Shown in pieces: positions 1-12,000 of a stretch of DNA of 22,240 nucleotides (positions are counted from its first letter, which is position 1; every line of letters begins with the position of its first letter). The DNA comes from PXAH01 sp964605645 (lineage in GTDB: Bacteria; Omnitrophota; Gorgyraeia; Duberdicusellales; 4484-171). A model generated the notes under the pieces. That model did not search any database and was not told the DNA's origin. It saw nothing but the letters and a program-made list of their open reading frames with translations. The stretch covers positions 1 through 22,240 of the forward strand of contig CAZSDJ010000029.1 in NCBI GenBank assembly GCA_964605645.1, in the 5' to 3' direction. Made by a program: the position numbers and the translations under genes.

Positions 1-3000
1 AAGCCAAACGATTAATAGCAAATCCTCAAGTTCTTCAAGGTTTGCGCAAGGTTCGCCGTCAAGGTGCTACTCCGCAGCTGGTTAACGATTTTATCAGAAG
101 CATCTGGGCTAACCTCCAGCCTTTAGCTTTAAGAGCAGCTCTTTATGATTTAAACGATAACGATTCTGCTGCTACCAGAAAAGCCCTGTTTGACAAGCTG
201 GATGAGCTGAATAAGAAAGATGTAGAGAAGGATAAGGATAGGTTCTTTGCCCCTTCCGGTGATGCTAAAGATTTAGCTAAAAAATTCAAACAAGATTTGT
301 CAGATATCCTTGGAGAAACCCTTACCATTTCAGATGCAGCTCAGCGAAAAGGGACAAAAGAAGAAAGGCTAAAAGCTCTTGTTGAGCAAATGTGGAGTAA
401 CCTTGATAATAAACAGCAGAAGGCTAAAATCAAGGCCGAAAAAGTTAAGCTTAAAGAAAAACTCTACAAAACAATAGCAATAGCTAAAATTAAAAAACAA
501 TTAACTAAAGACTTATCATCAGCCGCAGACGGATACTTATTAACTTATTTAGTGAATGTCCAGATTAATTCAGCCAATCTTCATAACACTCGTTACACAA
601 TCAATAATTTATCAACTAGCGAAGCAGTTACAACAGCTACTGTTAATTGGGTTATAGATTCGCTTTGGAACTCTTTGGATGAAGATTTACAACAAGCTCT
701 ATTAGACCTAAACGACAACAACCCCGACCAAGCCAAAAAAGCTTTGTTTGATGAGCTGGACAGAATTTATGTGCAGAAATATATTTACTATTTAGCACCG
801 GCTTTAAGGTTACATAGAGCTTATGAGTTTATGGTTGGGAAAATACAGCAAGAATTTCCTCTTTTTGTCAAAGCTATCCCTGATTTTATTTCGTCAGATT
901 TTCTATCACAAGATAGAGGAATTGTTACTTTCCGTCAGGAACTTCAAGAAAGGACGGCGGCAGTTTTAAGCCGGGCAATAAACAATCGTTTAGCAATGCA
1001 GCCTCAACCTAACCTTGTTGAACTAATTGCTTACATAGAACAGCTAAAACAAGACTTTATATATGATTCCCGCAGCCCGCCGGAGTTTGAAACTTTCATC
1101 AGCCTGATATTTGAGGCGTTAGTTGAATATATTAATAATTACCTGAATCAACCGGCAAATGATATTCATACTATTGATCAGCTACACAACGGGGATTTAG
1201 ACTCGGTACAGAAAGAGATAGTAAAAGGTATTCTTTCCAATGTTGATTTGAGCAGGTTTCCGAATCAATCGCCTCCTCAAGGGCCCCAAGGCCCGCAGGC
1301 GCCGCCTGCAAATCCGCAAGGCCCGGCATCAAGCCCTCAGGCGCCGGCGCAACCGCAAGGAACCGAAGGACGAGACGGTTTATCGGAAGCGCAAGGAACC
1401 GATGGACGAAAGGATGAGGGACGAAACGTAGAAGATAAAAGTCCAAAGTCCAAAGTCCAAAGTGCAAAGTCAAAAGAAAAACAAGTAAGACGTAAGGTAG
1501 AACACAACAGAAAACTTCTTGAATCAATCGGCGCCAATCCCCAAACCAAAACCTTTGCCCGTCTTCTCCGGATGGACTCTAAATTGCTTGCGGAGAAAGT
1601 AAACCTTCTCAAACAGCTTAAAGCTGAAGGAAAGCTAAACGGCAGAAACGAAAGCATTCCGGTGAGCCTGCTGCGTTACAGCACAGACACCGTCAAAAAA
1701 CGCGCCGCCATCCTGAATAAATACGGCATCGCCCTCAATTCCGGGAATATCAGGCTGAAGACAGAGGATGAGGTAGCAGAATACGCGCAAAGAAAGCAGA
1801 AAAGAGAAGAAAAGGGTGAGGGCAAAGCTGATGCTTCTGCTCAGAGTAAACCAAAAACAGGCAAAGGAATTCTTCCGTTACTTCTTTTAGGTGTTTCAAC
1901 TTTGTTTTTAGGCGGATGCAATGGAGAGAGTTTTTTGGCTTTTTCTCATGATGTTACTTGGGGCTCTTTTTTTGGAGGAATATTGCTTGGGTTATTAGTG
2001 TGGTCGCCAATGGCACTTGGCTTGTATCGTGTGTTTTCCGAGCTTATCGAAAAAAAATGGAGTGAGAGCTTTGAGGCTATAAAAGAAACTGGAATATATG
2101 CTGCTGGAATGGTAGGCGTTTCTTTGTTTTTTTATTTTACAAGTACCAATCCAGCAGCTTTTTCTGCTGGAGTTGGGTATGTAACTGCTTTAGTTGTATC
2201 TTGCGTTATTTCTCTTTTTATCATTTTTGTTAGACTTACTATAGAAAGTTGGAAATATTTTTCCGGCAAGGTAAAGGAGAGGAAAAATAAATTGTTAAGC
2301 AAAATAAATAAGTCAGAATCTATCCCTTATTTAATTAAGGTTTTAAAGAAAAGTTCGGATAGCGATATTCGTAAGGCTGTAGTAAAAGTCTTAAAGAAAA
2401 AAGTACAAGTAATTTCGGATTTATTTGATGCATTAAAGAATAATAATTTACCAATAGATTTTGTAGAGCGGGAGGTTATATCTGAATTATTTAAATTGTT
2501 TAGTATAAAGACCGAGAGTGAGCTAAACAATGCAAGATTTGCGATGAGTATGAAATTAGGAATTAGGCTAGCAAGCTTAGGCGTTCCGCCCTGCGATACA
2601 TTAAAATGGGGCATTCCTATTGCGCATAGAAAAGCAAAAAATGATTTTGAAAAGTTCCAGTCAAATCTTTCAATTTTGGAGGAAGTTGCAAGAGAATGGA
2701 CAAAATTCGTAAAGGAAAAGGCTATTATTTGGAAGAATGAAGCTAGCAAACATAAAGCATACATAACTTTTTTAAAGAGAGTGGTAGCGTTAGTCATGAA
2801 GTTACCCGAGGATATGCAAGTTAGGGCGATAGTGAAGGGTATATTTTCAAGGATTATCGTTGAGAAAAGAAGTCTGACTAAAACTTATAGAGGGGAGGAA
2901 AAAAGTTATTATCCAAATTTAGAAGAAATGAAAAATAAAATTATAAATAAATGTGAGACCTCGGATGATCTAGACGGAGATGGTACATCTTATACAGAAA

Positions 3001-6000
3001 TCCAGAGGGGGGGTAAGATCTATTTTCTAGGAAGGTGGGTACATGAAGATCCTTATGCTTATTGGTGCAATGTAGAAGAAAAAGTTGAAATTGGAAAAAT
3101 AGAATACGGAGAAAAGAAAGAAGAGGTTATACGTACATATAATGTTTTGAAATTTGCACAGGCGATAAATTTCTTAAAATCTTATCAGTCCGACCCCACC
3201 CGCACCCAAGACGGCCAGCCGCTTACAGAGGCAGAGCAGAAAACCTTATCCAGCCTGGTTGCCAAACACAGAGATGCCATAGCTGCAGGTGAACAAGCTT
3301 ACCAACAAGCACAGCAACAGACAGCTGCCTTATTAAGAAACAACAACCAGCCGCAGTTAGCAGATATCTTAGTTGGAGCCAAGGTAGTCCGAGGCCCACC
3401 GCAGCTTTTTGCCGAGTTCAAGCAAGCTATCGGCCGAGAACTAACCGGCATAAACACAGGCGGCATAATAGTAATAAACCCTGCCACAGAAGCCGACCGG
3501 ACCGAATTAGGAAAAACCCTAATCCATGAGGCAGCAGCCATAACCGGCCGAGCCCACAGCCAAGCGGTAAGCTTAGAATACATCGCCGACCCGATAGTTC
3601 AGGCCATGGAGGCCTTCTATGAGGAAGGTAAAACGGCTGATGAGCTTAACGCTAAAAGATTAGAAGAGTTAGCCGATAAAGACAAACTTAAACCGGCCGG
3701 CTTTTACTGGTTAGAAGACCAGCTGGCTAACTTAGATAGAGAAGACACTATCCAGTCTTTACTTAAAGGAGAGCTGGCTATATTTTTCTACTCAGCCGGA
3801 GAGGCCAGCCGCTTCTGGAAATCCCTAATTAAGTTCGGCCTAATAACAGAGGAAGAAGCCAAAGACCCGGTAGTCAGAAACAACTACCGCAGGTGGAACA
3901 TCGATGTCTGGGAGTTAGCCGACAGAGTAAGGAAGAACCTGCCTTCATTAAGGAAGCAGCTTAAAGACAGCCAAGAAGAGCTTGCCGGCTTAGAAGAAGG
4001 CACAAAGAAATACAAAGATACCCAAAAAGACATCAAGACCCTAAAAGCTGCCTTAAGTATAGAAGGCTTATATCCCCAAAATCCCGGCTACGCTCAATAC
4101 AGAAAAATAGGCGTCAGGCAGCTGCAGTCTCTGACAGACGGAGTTAGGCTAGCAGCCAAAAAACACGGCTTTAAGTCTGAAAAACTACTAGCCAACCTAA
4201 AGCTTGCCTTCTGCGTAAACGCCAATATCTTACCGGATGTAGAAACTGACTTAAAAGAAAACAACTTCTTCGGCCTAAACCCGGAAAACATAGTATTAAT
4301 CCTAAACGACTATGCCCCCGGATTTAGGAGAGAAGACGGCCGCTTTAAGCCTACCGATAAAGAGACCAACTACAACCACGGCTTCAACACTATCAACGGA
4401 AACCAGAAGAACTCAAGTTATAGATATAACCAAGATATCGGCCACTTCGAAATGCAAACCGAAAAAGCCTTTGACTACTTACAACAAAGAGGCGCAAAGG
4501 TAGGCGTAATCCACCGTTCCAACGATTTAATTACCCTTGCTTCTGAGTGTGCCTTGGATATAGATATGTATGCCTTATACAGAAAGTTGGCCAAAGAAGA
4601 AGAGATCAATATGCTTATTGAGCTGATGAATAACTTCACCGGCCAAAAAGGCGGCCTGCTCTACGGCAGGACAGACAGAGAAGGCAAATTAGGCTTCTTA
4701 GCAGAAGGTTTAGCTACTAATACTGATAAAGTCCAGAAAGCTTTAGCCGAACTAAAGAAACAAGTACAAACTCAACAGGGACTGCCCGATATACCATACA
4801 ACCGCCTCTACCACTATTTTGACATCGCAAAAACCCAAGAGAACCTAGCCAAAAGCGGCTTAGCTCCGTTGATGTCATTAAAAGACAACAAACCCGAAGC
4901 CGGTATCTGGTCCCCGGAGATACCCACCGGAGACCTAACCATAATCCCCGGCTCCCGCACTGCGGCAGTCTTACGCAGAAACGACTACTTGATAGATAAC
5001 CAAATCTTATCCGAAGACCCTGACTACACCCCGGGCCAAGGCGGCCTAATCCATGACTTCAAAGAATTAGGCCAGCTGCCGGCAGCCCTGCAGACAGCAG
5101 ATAGCCAGGATAGAGAAGCTGTTTCATTAAATATTGTCTTAGTTGGCCCGCACGGTGCCGGCCTTGATTTTGCTTTGGCCCGGTCAGAACTGCTGCGCAA
5201 AATAAAATCATGGGATTCTTCAACTAAAGGCAACGAGAAAATAGCAACAATAGAAGAGATAACAAACAAGTTTAACCTTTCTGCTGGAGAGAATTTAAGC
5301 CTTTACCAGACAGTTTCTGCTGACTGGCGAACTGAAAAATGGGAGCTGGCAGTTGCCCGCTATAGAGATAACCCCACGCCAGCCAATAAACAGAAGGCTG
5401 AGAAAGCTGTTGGCGAGTTTTTAGAAGTTGAAAGGGCAAAATTGTATATTGATGATAGAGAAGCCAGAGAAGATTTAAGTAAACTTCCTGAAAGGATAAT
5501 CCCTTATTGGCAGTTACGCTGGTTATATTTTAATACTTTTGTGGATGAAATTGCGCCTTTAGCCAGGCAAACAGCTTTAGAGTATATATTTGTATCTTTA
5601 GAAGGCAATACCGGCAGAGGCGATCTCTTATGGAAAAATGCCGAAGCGGTATTAACTGAAATTATGCTAAGTGAAGATAAAAATATCTGGGGGCCTGCTT
5701 TAGATAAGGCGTTTGCGTATTTATCCGATGAAGATAAGCAAATTGCCTGGGAAAATATTTCTGAAAGTATAAATATAGTCCGGTTTGAAAAGAATCCTGA
5801 ATTGGTAGAGAGAGTGGTTAATTTTATCGCTGATCACTCAAAGAATGTACCTGCCAGAGCTTGGCTGGCAAAGAAAGCTATCCCGGAGATATTAGCCCGG
5901 CCGATAGAAGAAGAGAATAAACAAAAGAAAGAGGAGTTTGAAGCTATTCGTTATCAGTATATTCAGAAACTCCTTAAAGAATTTAAAGCCGCCGGAAGCA

Positions 6001-9000
6001 GAACCTTGAGAAAGCCTTTGGCTTACGCCTTGGCTACTATCGGAGATACAAGAATAAAGGATGAGCTCATCCGGCAGCTTCAAGAAAACACCCAAAATAT
6101 AGAAAATACCTCTTACAATCAAATAAATACGCTGGATATTCTACTGGGACGAAGGAGTGATATTATTAAGATATTGGGTGCCTTGAACTTTAAGGAATAC
6201 CCGGATGCCTTGAGAGATGAGCTTATCTGGATAGTGCTTTACGGAAAAGACGCTTTGCCTGCTGATACCCGGGCTCACGCAGAGGCCGCGTCTGAAGTTG
6301 CCGCCCAAGCGCTGATGGATTTATCTAATTTAGAAAGGCCCAAAACAAAGATAAACCCTGATAATAGGTTAGCAGGATTGCTGGGGTGTTCTCAAAATCA
6401 GCAAGAAATAAAAAAGAGAATCATAAAAGAAATCGAAACAATAGGTTCAGTTTCAACCTTAAAACATTATGCCAGCCGGTTGATGGAAATATATGGATTA
6501 AGTTTTTCTGAAAGCATATCAGTTATAGAAGAATCTACCGGCTTACATATTGATGAGCTAATTAATTATTTTTCCTTAAAAACAGAAAAATATCAGCTTA
6601 TTTCTTCTTCTGCTATAGCTAATACATCTATTGGCAAGTTACTTACTGAAACCTCTATGGGAGAAAATATAATTTTTGATGAAAGCAGAAATATCCTAAA
6701 TATCGCTGGAGTAGATTATAAATGGCAACGGATATTAGGGGATAGCCATTCTGCTCCGGTTGAGATTTATGAAGATGAGGTTTCCGGAACTCAAGTGGTA
6801 GTTAAAACTGATAATGACTACAGCGCGATGATAGAATATATCTCTTACAAGTTATTTGCATTAGCAGGCCTTCCTGTGCCAAAGATATCTATTATCCGCG
6901 ATAATAAGGGTAAGGCGAAATTAGTTATCGAATTTTTAGGTAATTATACCGGCAATGTCAGAAGATTGGCAAGAAGGTTTGAGGATGATTTAAGCATTAA
7001 GTCGGCATTGCTTTTGAGCGTTCTCATAGACGATAAAGACCGCACTCCCTGGAATATGATGTTTATGAAACTGCCTTTAGATATTACTAAATCTGAAGTT
7101 GAACGTAACGGGCAGCCGCATTTGATGCATATAGATTTTGGCGGCAGTATGTTTGCTAAGCCCACAGAAGGGTTTACTTCTTTTGAAAATAGCTTTTATG
7201 GCGGCTTGGATGAATTTATCCGGACCATACGGCATAATCAAAGAATTGCAGTTAATCCGGCTTATGAGAATGCAGTTAGAGATAAAAGTTTTATGATGAA
7301 GTTGGCAAAGAGGCTGGCTGCTATTAGGGATGAGCAGATAGAAGAAATAGTTGGGGATGCCACGGCAAGATTAGGTTTCAACGAAAAAGAGACAGCAGAA
7401 GCTTCTTTAGAGGTGTGGATAAAACGATGTAAGCTGGAAAATAAAGACGGTTTATGGAACAGAAAACCAAGACGGAACAGAGAAGGGCCTATTGAACTGT
7501 TTGAAGAAATGAAAGCTCGCATAGATAGAGGGACAACGTTAACCGGCTACCTCTCCGATATGCTCAAGAAAAGGCGGGACGATATCAAAAACAAAGAATT
7601 TATTTTAAGGCCGGCTTTGTTTGAAAAAGGCCAGCCATTTTACCAAGAAGGTTATCTGTATAAATGGGGAAAAACCGAGGTTATAGATTCCAACACCAGA
7701 AGGTATAACTTTACCAAAGAAACCAATAACGAAAAAACAGAGGGCTATCTATTGGTTAAAATAACCAGCAGTCGGCAATGGAGAGTAGAGCTTTACTCTG
7801 AAGGAAAAGATAAGCTTGTTGACCAAGCCACATTGTTAAATGTTAATAGGTTGGGAGAAGTAACAGTAAATCAAGACCCCACCCGCACCGCAGATGGCCA
7901 GCCGCTAACAGAGCCAGAGCAGAAAACCTTATCCAGCCTGGTTGCCACACATAGGGATGCCATAGCTGCAAGCCAGCAAGCCTACTCAGCAGAAAAACAA
8001 GAAGTAACCTCACTGCTTAAAGATAGCCACCAGAAAAGGATAGCAGATATCCTGCAAGGAGCAAAGACAGTCCGAGGCCCGCCGCAGTTTTTTGACGAGT
8101 TCAAAAAAGCCACAGGCCGAGAATTAACCGGGATCAATACTGAAGGAATCATTGTAATAAACCCTGCCACAGAAGCCGACCGGACCGAATTAGGAAAAAC
8201 CCTAATCCATGAGGCAGCAGCCATAACCGGCCGAGCCCACAGCCAAGCGGTAAGCTTAGAATACATCGCCGACCCGATAGTTAAGGCAATGGAGGCCTTC
8301 TATGAGGAAGGTAAAACCGCTGATCAGCTTAACGCCAAAAGGTTAGAAGAGCTAGCCGATAAAGATAAACTTAAACCGGCCGAATTCTTTTGGTTAGAAG
8401 ATGAATTAAAGAATTTAGATATAGATAGTACTATCCAGTCTTTATTAAAAGGAGAGCTGGCTATATTTTTCTATTCAGCCGGGGAAGCCAGCCGCTTCTG
8501 GAAGTCATTGATTAAGTTCGGCTTAATCAGCAAAGAAGAAGCCAAAGACCCGGTAGTCAGAAACAACTACCGCCGCTGGAACATAAATGTCTGGGAGTTA
8601 GCCGAAAGAGTAAGGAAAAATCTGCCTTCACTGAAGCAGCAGCTTAAGGATAAACAAACAGAACTTAACAGCTTAGAAGAAGGAAGCGATGAATATAAGG
8701 CTATAGCCAAAGACATAAAGACCCTAAAAGCTGCCTTAAGCATAGAAAGCCTATACCCCCAAAATCCCGGCTACGCCCAATACAAAAAGATAGGCGTCAG
8801 GCAGCTGCAGTCTCTGGCAGACGGAGTTAGGCTAGCAGCCAAAGAACACGGCTTCAAGCCTGAAAAACTATTAGCTAACCTAAAGCTTACCTTCTGCGTA
8901 AACGCCAATATCTTCCCGGATGTAGAAACTGACCTAAAAGACAATAACTTCTTCGGCCTAAATCCGGAAAACATAGTATTAATCCTAAACGACTATGCTC

Positions 9001-12000
9001 CCGGCTTTGCCAGAGAAGACGGCCGCTTTAAACCAACCGGCAAAGAAACTAACTACAACCACGGCTTTAACACCATAAACGGAAACCAAAAGAACTCAAG
9101 CTATATCTATAACCAAAAAACAGGAAAATTCGAACTGCAAAGCAAAACAGCTTTCGACTACCTACAACAAAGAGGCGCAAAGGTCGGCGTAATCCACCGC
9201 TCCAACGACTTAATTACCCTTGCTTCTGAGTGTGCTTTGGATATAGATATGTATGCCCTCTACAGAAAACTGGCCAAAGAAGAAGGAATCAATATGCTTA
9301 TTGAGCTGATGAATAACTTCACCGGCCAGAAAGGCGGCCTGCTCTACGGAAGAAAAGATACCCCAGGCAAATTAGGCTTCCTCGCCGAAGGCCTGGCTAC
9401 CAAAACCGATAAAGTCCAACAGGCTTTAGCCGAACTAAAGAAACAAGTACAAACCCAACAAGGCCTACCCGATATACCCTACAACCGCCTCTATCACTAC
9501 TTTGACATCGCAAAAACCCAAGAGAACCTAGCTAAAAGCGGCCTGGCTCCGTTGATGAGCCTAAAAGACAACAAACCTGAAGCCGGCATCTGGTCACCGG
9601 AGATACCCACCGGAGACCTAACCATCATCCCCGGTTCGCGGACAGCGGCAGTGTTAAGAAGACACGACTACCTAATCGATAACAACATTTTATCCGAGGA
9701 TGATAATTACACCCCAGGAGAAGGCGGTCTAATCCATGACTTCAAAGAATTAGGCCAGCTGCCGGATGCATTACGGGTAGCTGACAGCCAGGATAAATTA
9801 TTTAGTAAATCAGAGGAAGCCCATCAAAGAGTAAAGACGGTAAAAAGCATAGGGAGATTAAGCCAAGTACAAATTTTACCCCTTGAAGACAAGCCTAATG
9901 TAGTTTATGGAACTTCAGGCAGCCGCGGTAAACTGAATAAAGATTTTAATATCAAACGGGTAAGACGCTTGGCTCAAGGCATTGCTGATTACCATAATGA
10001 AAATATCAATAAAGGCACTATCTTAATAGGTTTTGACCCCCGAAGAGGTAATCTTGAATTTGCTAAAGAGACAGCAGCGATATTAGCAGCTAATAATATC
10101 CCGGTAAGGATAGTTGCCGCAGAGCCCACCCCAACTCCTGTGCTTGCTTATTTAGCTAATTCTGATGAGGAGATTACCGGCGTAATCAATTTTACTGCCA
10201 GCCATAATCCTGCTGAAGATGATGGGTTAAAGTATTCTCCCTATCATGGCGGGGCTGCTGATAAGAGCATAACTACAAAACTTGAGAAGGCTTCAAACAA
10301 TATTACAATCTATAAAATTACAGATTATGCTCAAGCAAAGGCTGAAGGGCTTATTACGGAACTTTCCTTAGAGGCTGCTGGAGAAGCTTATGTTCAAGGC
10401 TATCTTATCCCGGGCTTAAAAAAATGCGGAGCTTGGCAGGATATAGTTTCTTATATACAAGAAAAACAAGATTTTAATGTAATAGTGGATGCTATGCAAG
10501 GTACAGGGGGTAGGTATCTGGCAGCGCTTTTTTCTGAGCTACAAAAAGATGTTGGCAGAGATTTTTATGAACTTATTCATACCAAAAACAATGACCCTGA
10601 GTTTAGCCAAGTAAACGGTGAACCTAACCCGACAAAAACAGATAGTACCAAAGAAATGGTTGCAAAAGTTAAAGCTAACAAGAATAATTTAGGCCTTGCT
10701 GTAGACGGAGATTCTGACCGGTTTGGCACGGTAGATTTTGGCGGCACAACATTTGGTGCTGACGAACTTATTGCTATGTTGGCTTATTTTTTAAATAAAG
10801 AAGTAGGCCTTACAGGGGCTATAGGTAAGACAGTTGCCACCTCTAATTTTGTTAATGCTGTTGCTGAATATTTAGGCCTTGAAGTTGATGAAAAAGCAGT
10901 TGGTTTTAAATGGTTTGTTGAAGCAGTTGCAAAAAAGGATAAACAATACTTAATAGCCGGAGAGGAGAGCGCTCATGTTGCGGTAGGCCCTTTTCTGAGT
11001 TCCTGGGATGACGGGTTTGTTATGAATATGATGGTGCTTTGGATGGTGGCAAAAACTAAAAAAAGCATAAAAGATTATAAGGAAGGCATAGAAAAGACAA
11101 TAGGCAAGAAATTTGACAAGACAACTATTACCTTGGTAGGAGACAACGATAGTATTAAAGACGACATAAAGAAAATAATTAGAACAACCTCCGATGAATT
11201 AAATAAAGGGGTTGCCAAACTTGATACTAAAGTTGTCCAGGATGCTCAAGCACAGTGGAGTGACCAAATAGTTGACCTGATAACTCTTGACGGGATAAAG
11301 ATAGTTTTTTCTGAAGGGGACTGGATATTAATGCGTCCTTCAGGTACCCAGCCCGCAATAAAACTATATGTGGAAGTTACAGATATTCAGAAAAGAGCAG
11401 GATTGCTCAGAGCGGGGGGTGTTTTGCTGGGGGTTGAGGATAAGGTTGAAGAGGAGATTGAAAAGCAAAAAGCTAAGAATTATGCTTTAACTGTACCTGA
11501 AGATAAACAAAGAGAAACTGTTTCAAGAAATGAAGCTGAGGCGATAGGGGATACGAATAGATTCCGCCTAATAAATAAATTTTCTGAGTTAAGGAAAAAC
11601 TCCGGCCTTCCAGTTTCACTTTCTCCTTCACAAATACCTGCAGAAAGTTCTGACAATGATTTCTGGTCACAAGCCTTGCGTACTCTTCATTTTGACAGGC
11701 CAATTTACAGAAGAGTAGAAAGAACAGGCCAGGGCCAAGAAAGAGAGACAGGTAAACCGGCTTTCCCAAATGCTTCTTCTGACACAGGCATTGCCAAATT
11801 AAGAGAATACGATGTATCAAAACCGGAGTTTTACAGCATAAGAGAAGCAGAGAAGATGCGCAAAGTCGTAGAGGACGAAGAAGCAGAGCTTACCCCTCAG
11901 GCTTACTTTATGCACCGAGGCCCGTTTGCTTCCGGAGAAGACATTCAAAAAGCCTTTTATGACAATAAAATCCGTTTTGACATAACTGTTATCCCGCCTG

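Larger units (their letters stand above)
3..1268 (+). other. Helical N-terminal segment of the window with internal repeats (domain of the giant ORF)
   Basis: About 420 residues rich in Lys, Glu, Leu, Asn and Asp, predicted by eye to be almost wholly alpha-helical. Two clear repeats (see 87-218 and 642-779) and a weaker third partial unit near 378-430 (a QMWSNLD-type stretch) suggest a helical array. I recognise no catalytic motif and no known family. It precedes a Pro/Gln-rich linker, so it probably ends a separately folded unit that began upstream of the window. Confidence 0.6.

Noticed and set aside
1171..1657. Overlapping - strand ORFs opposite the linker (118 and 106 codons)
   Set aside because: They are reverse-complement readings of the giant frame; their repeated FGLWTLDF-like peptides are only the antisense of the heptamer DNA repeat. 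No ribosome binding site or family resemblance.
2964..2999. DDLDGDGTSYTE, like an EF-hand or dockerin calcium loop
   Set aside because: The acidic residues are not at the full set of loop positions (the twelfth-position Glu and third-position Asp cannot be satisfied together), and there is no partner loop.
3299..8266. Two nearly identical - strand ORFs at 3299-3583 and 7982-8266
   Set aside because: They are identical only because they lie opposite the two copies of the 640-residue module. They are shadows.
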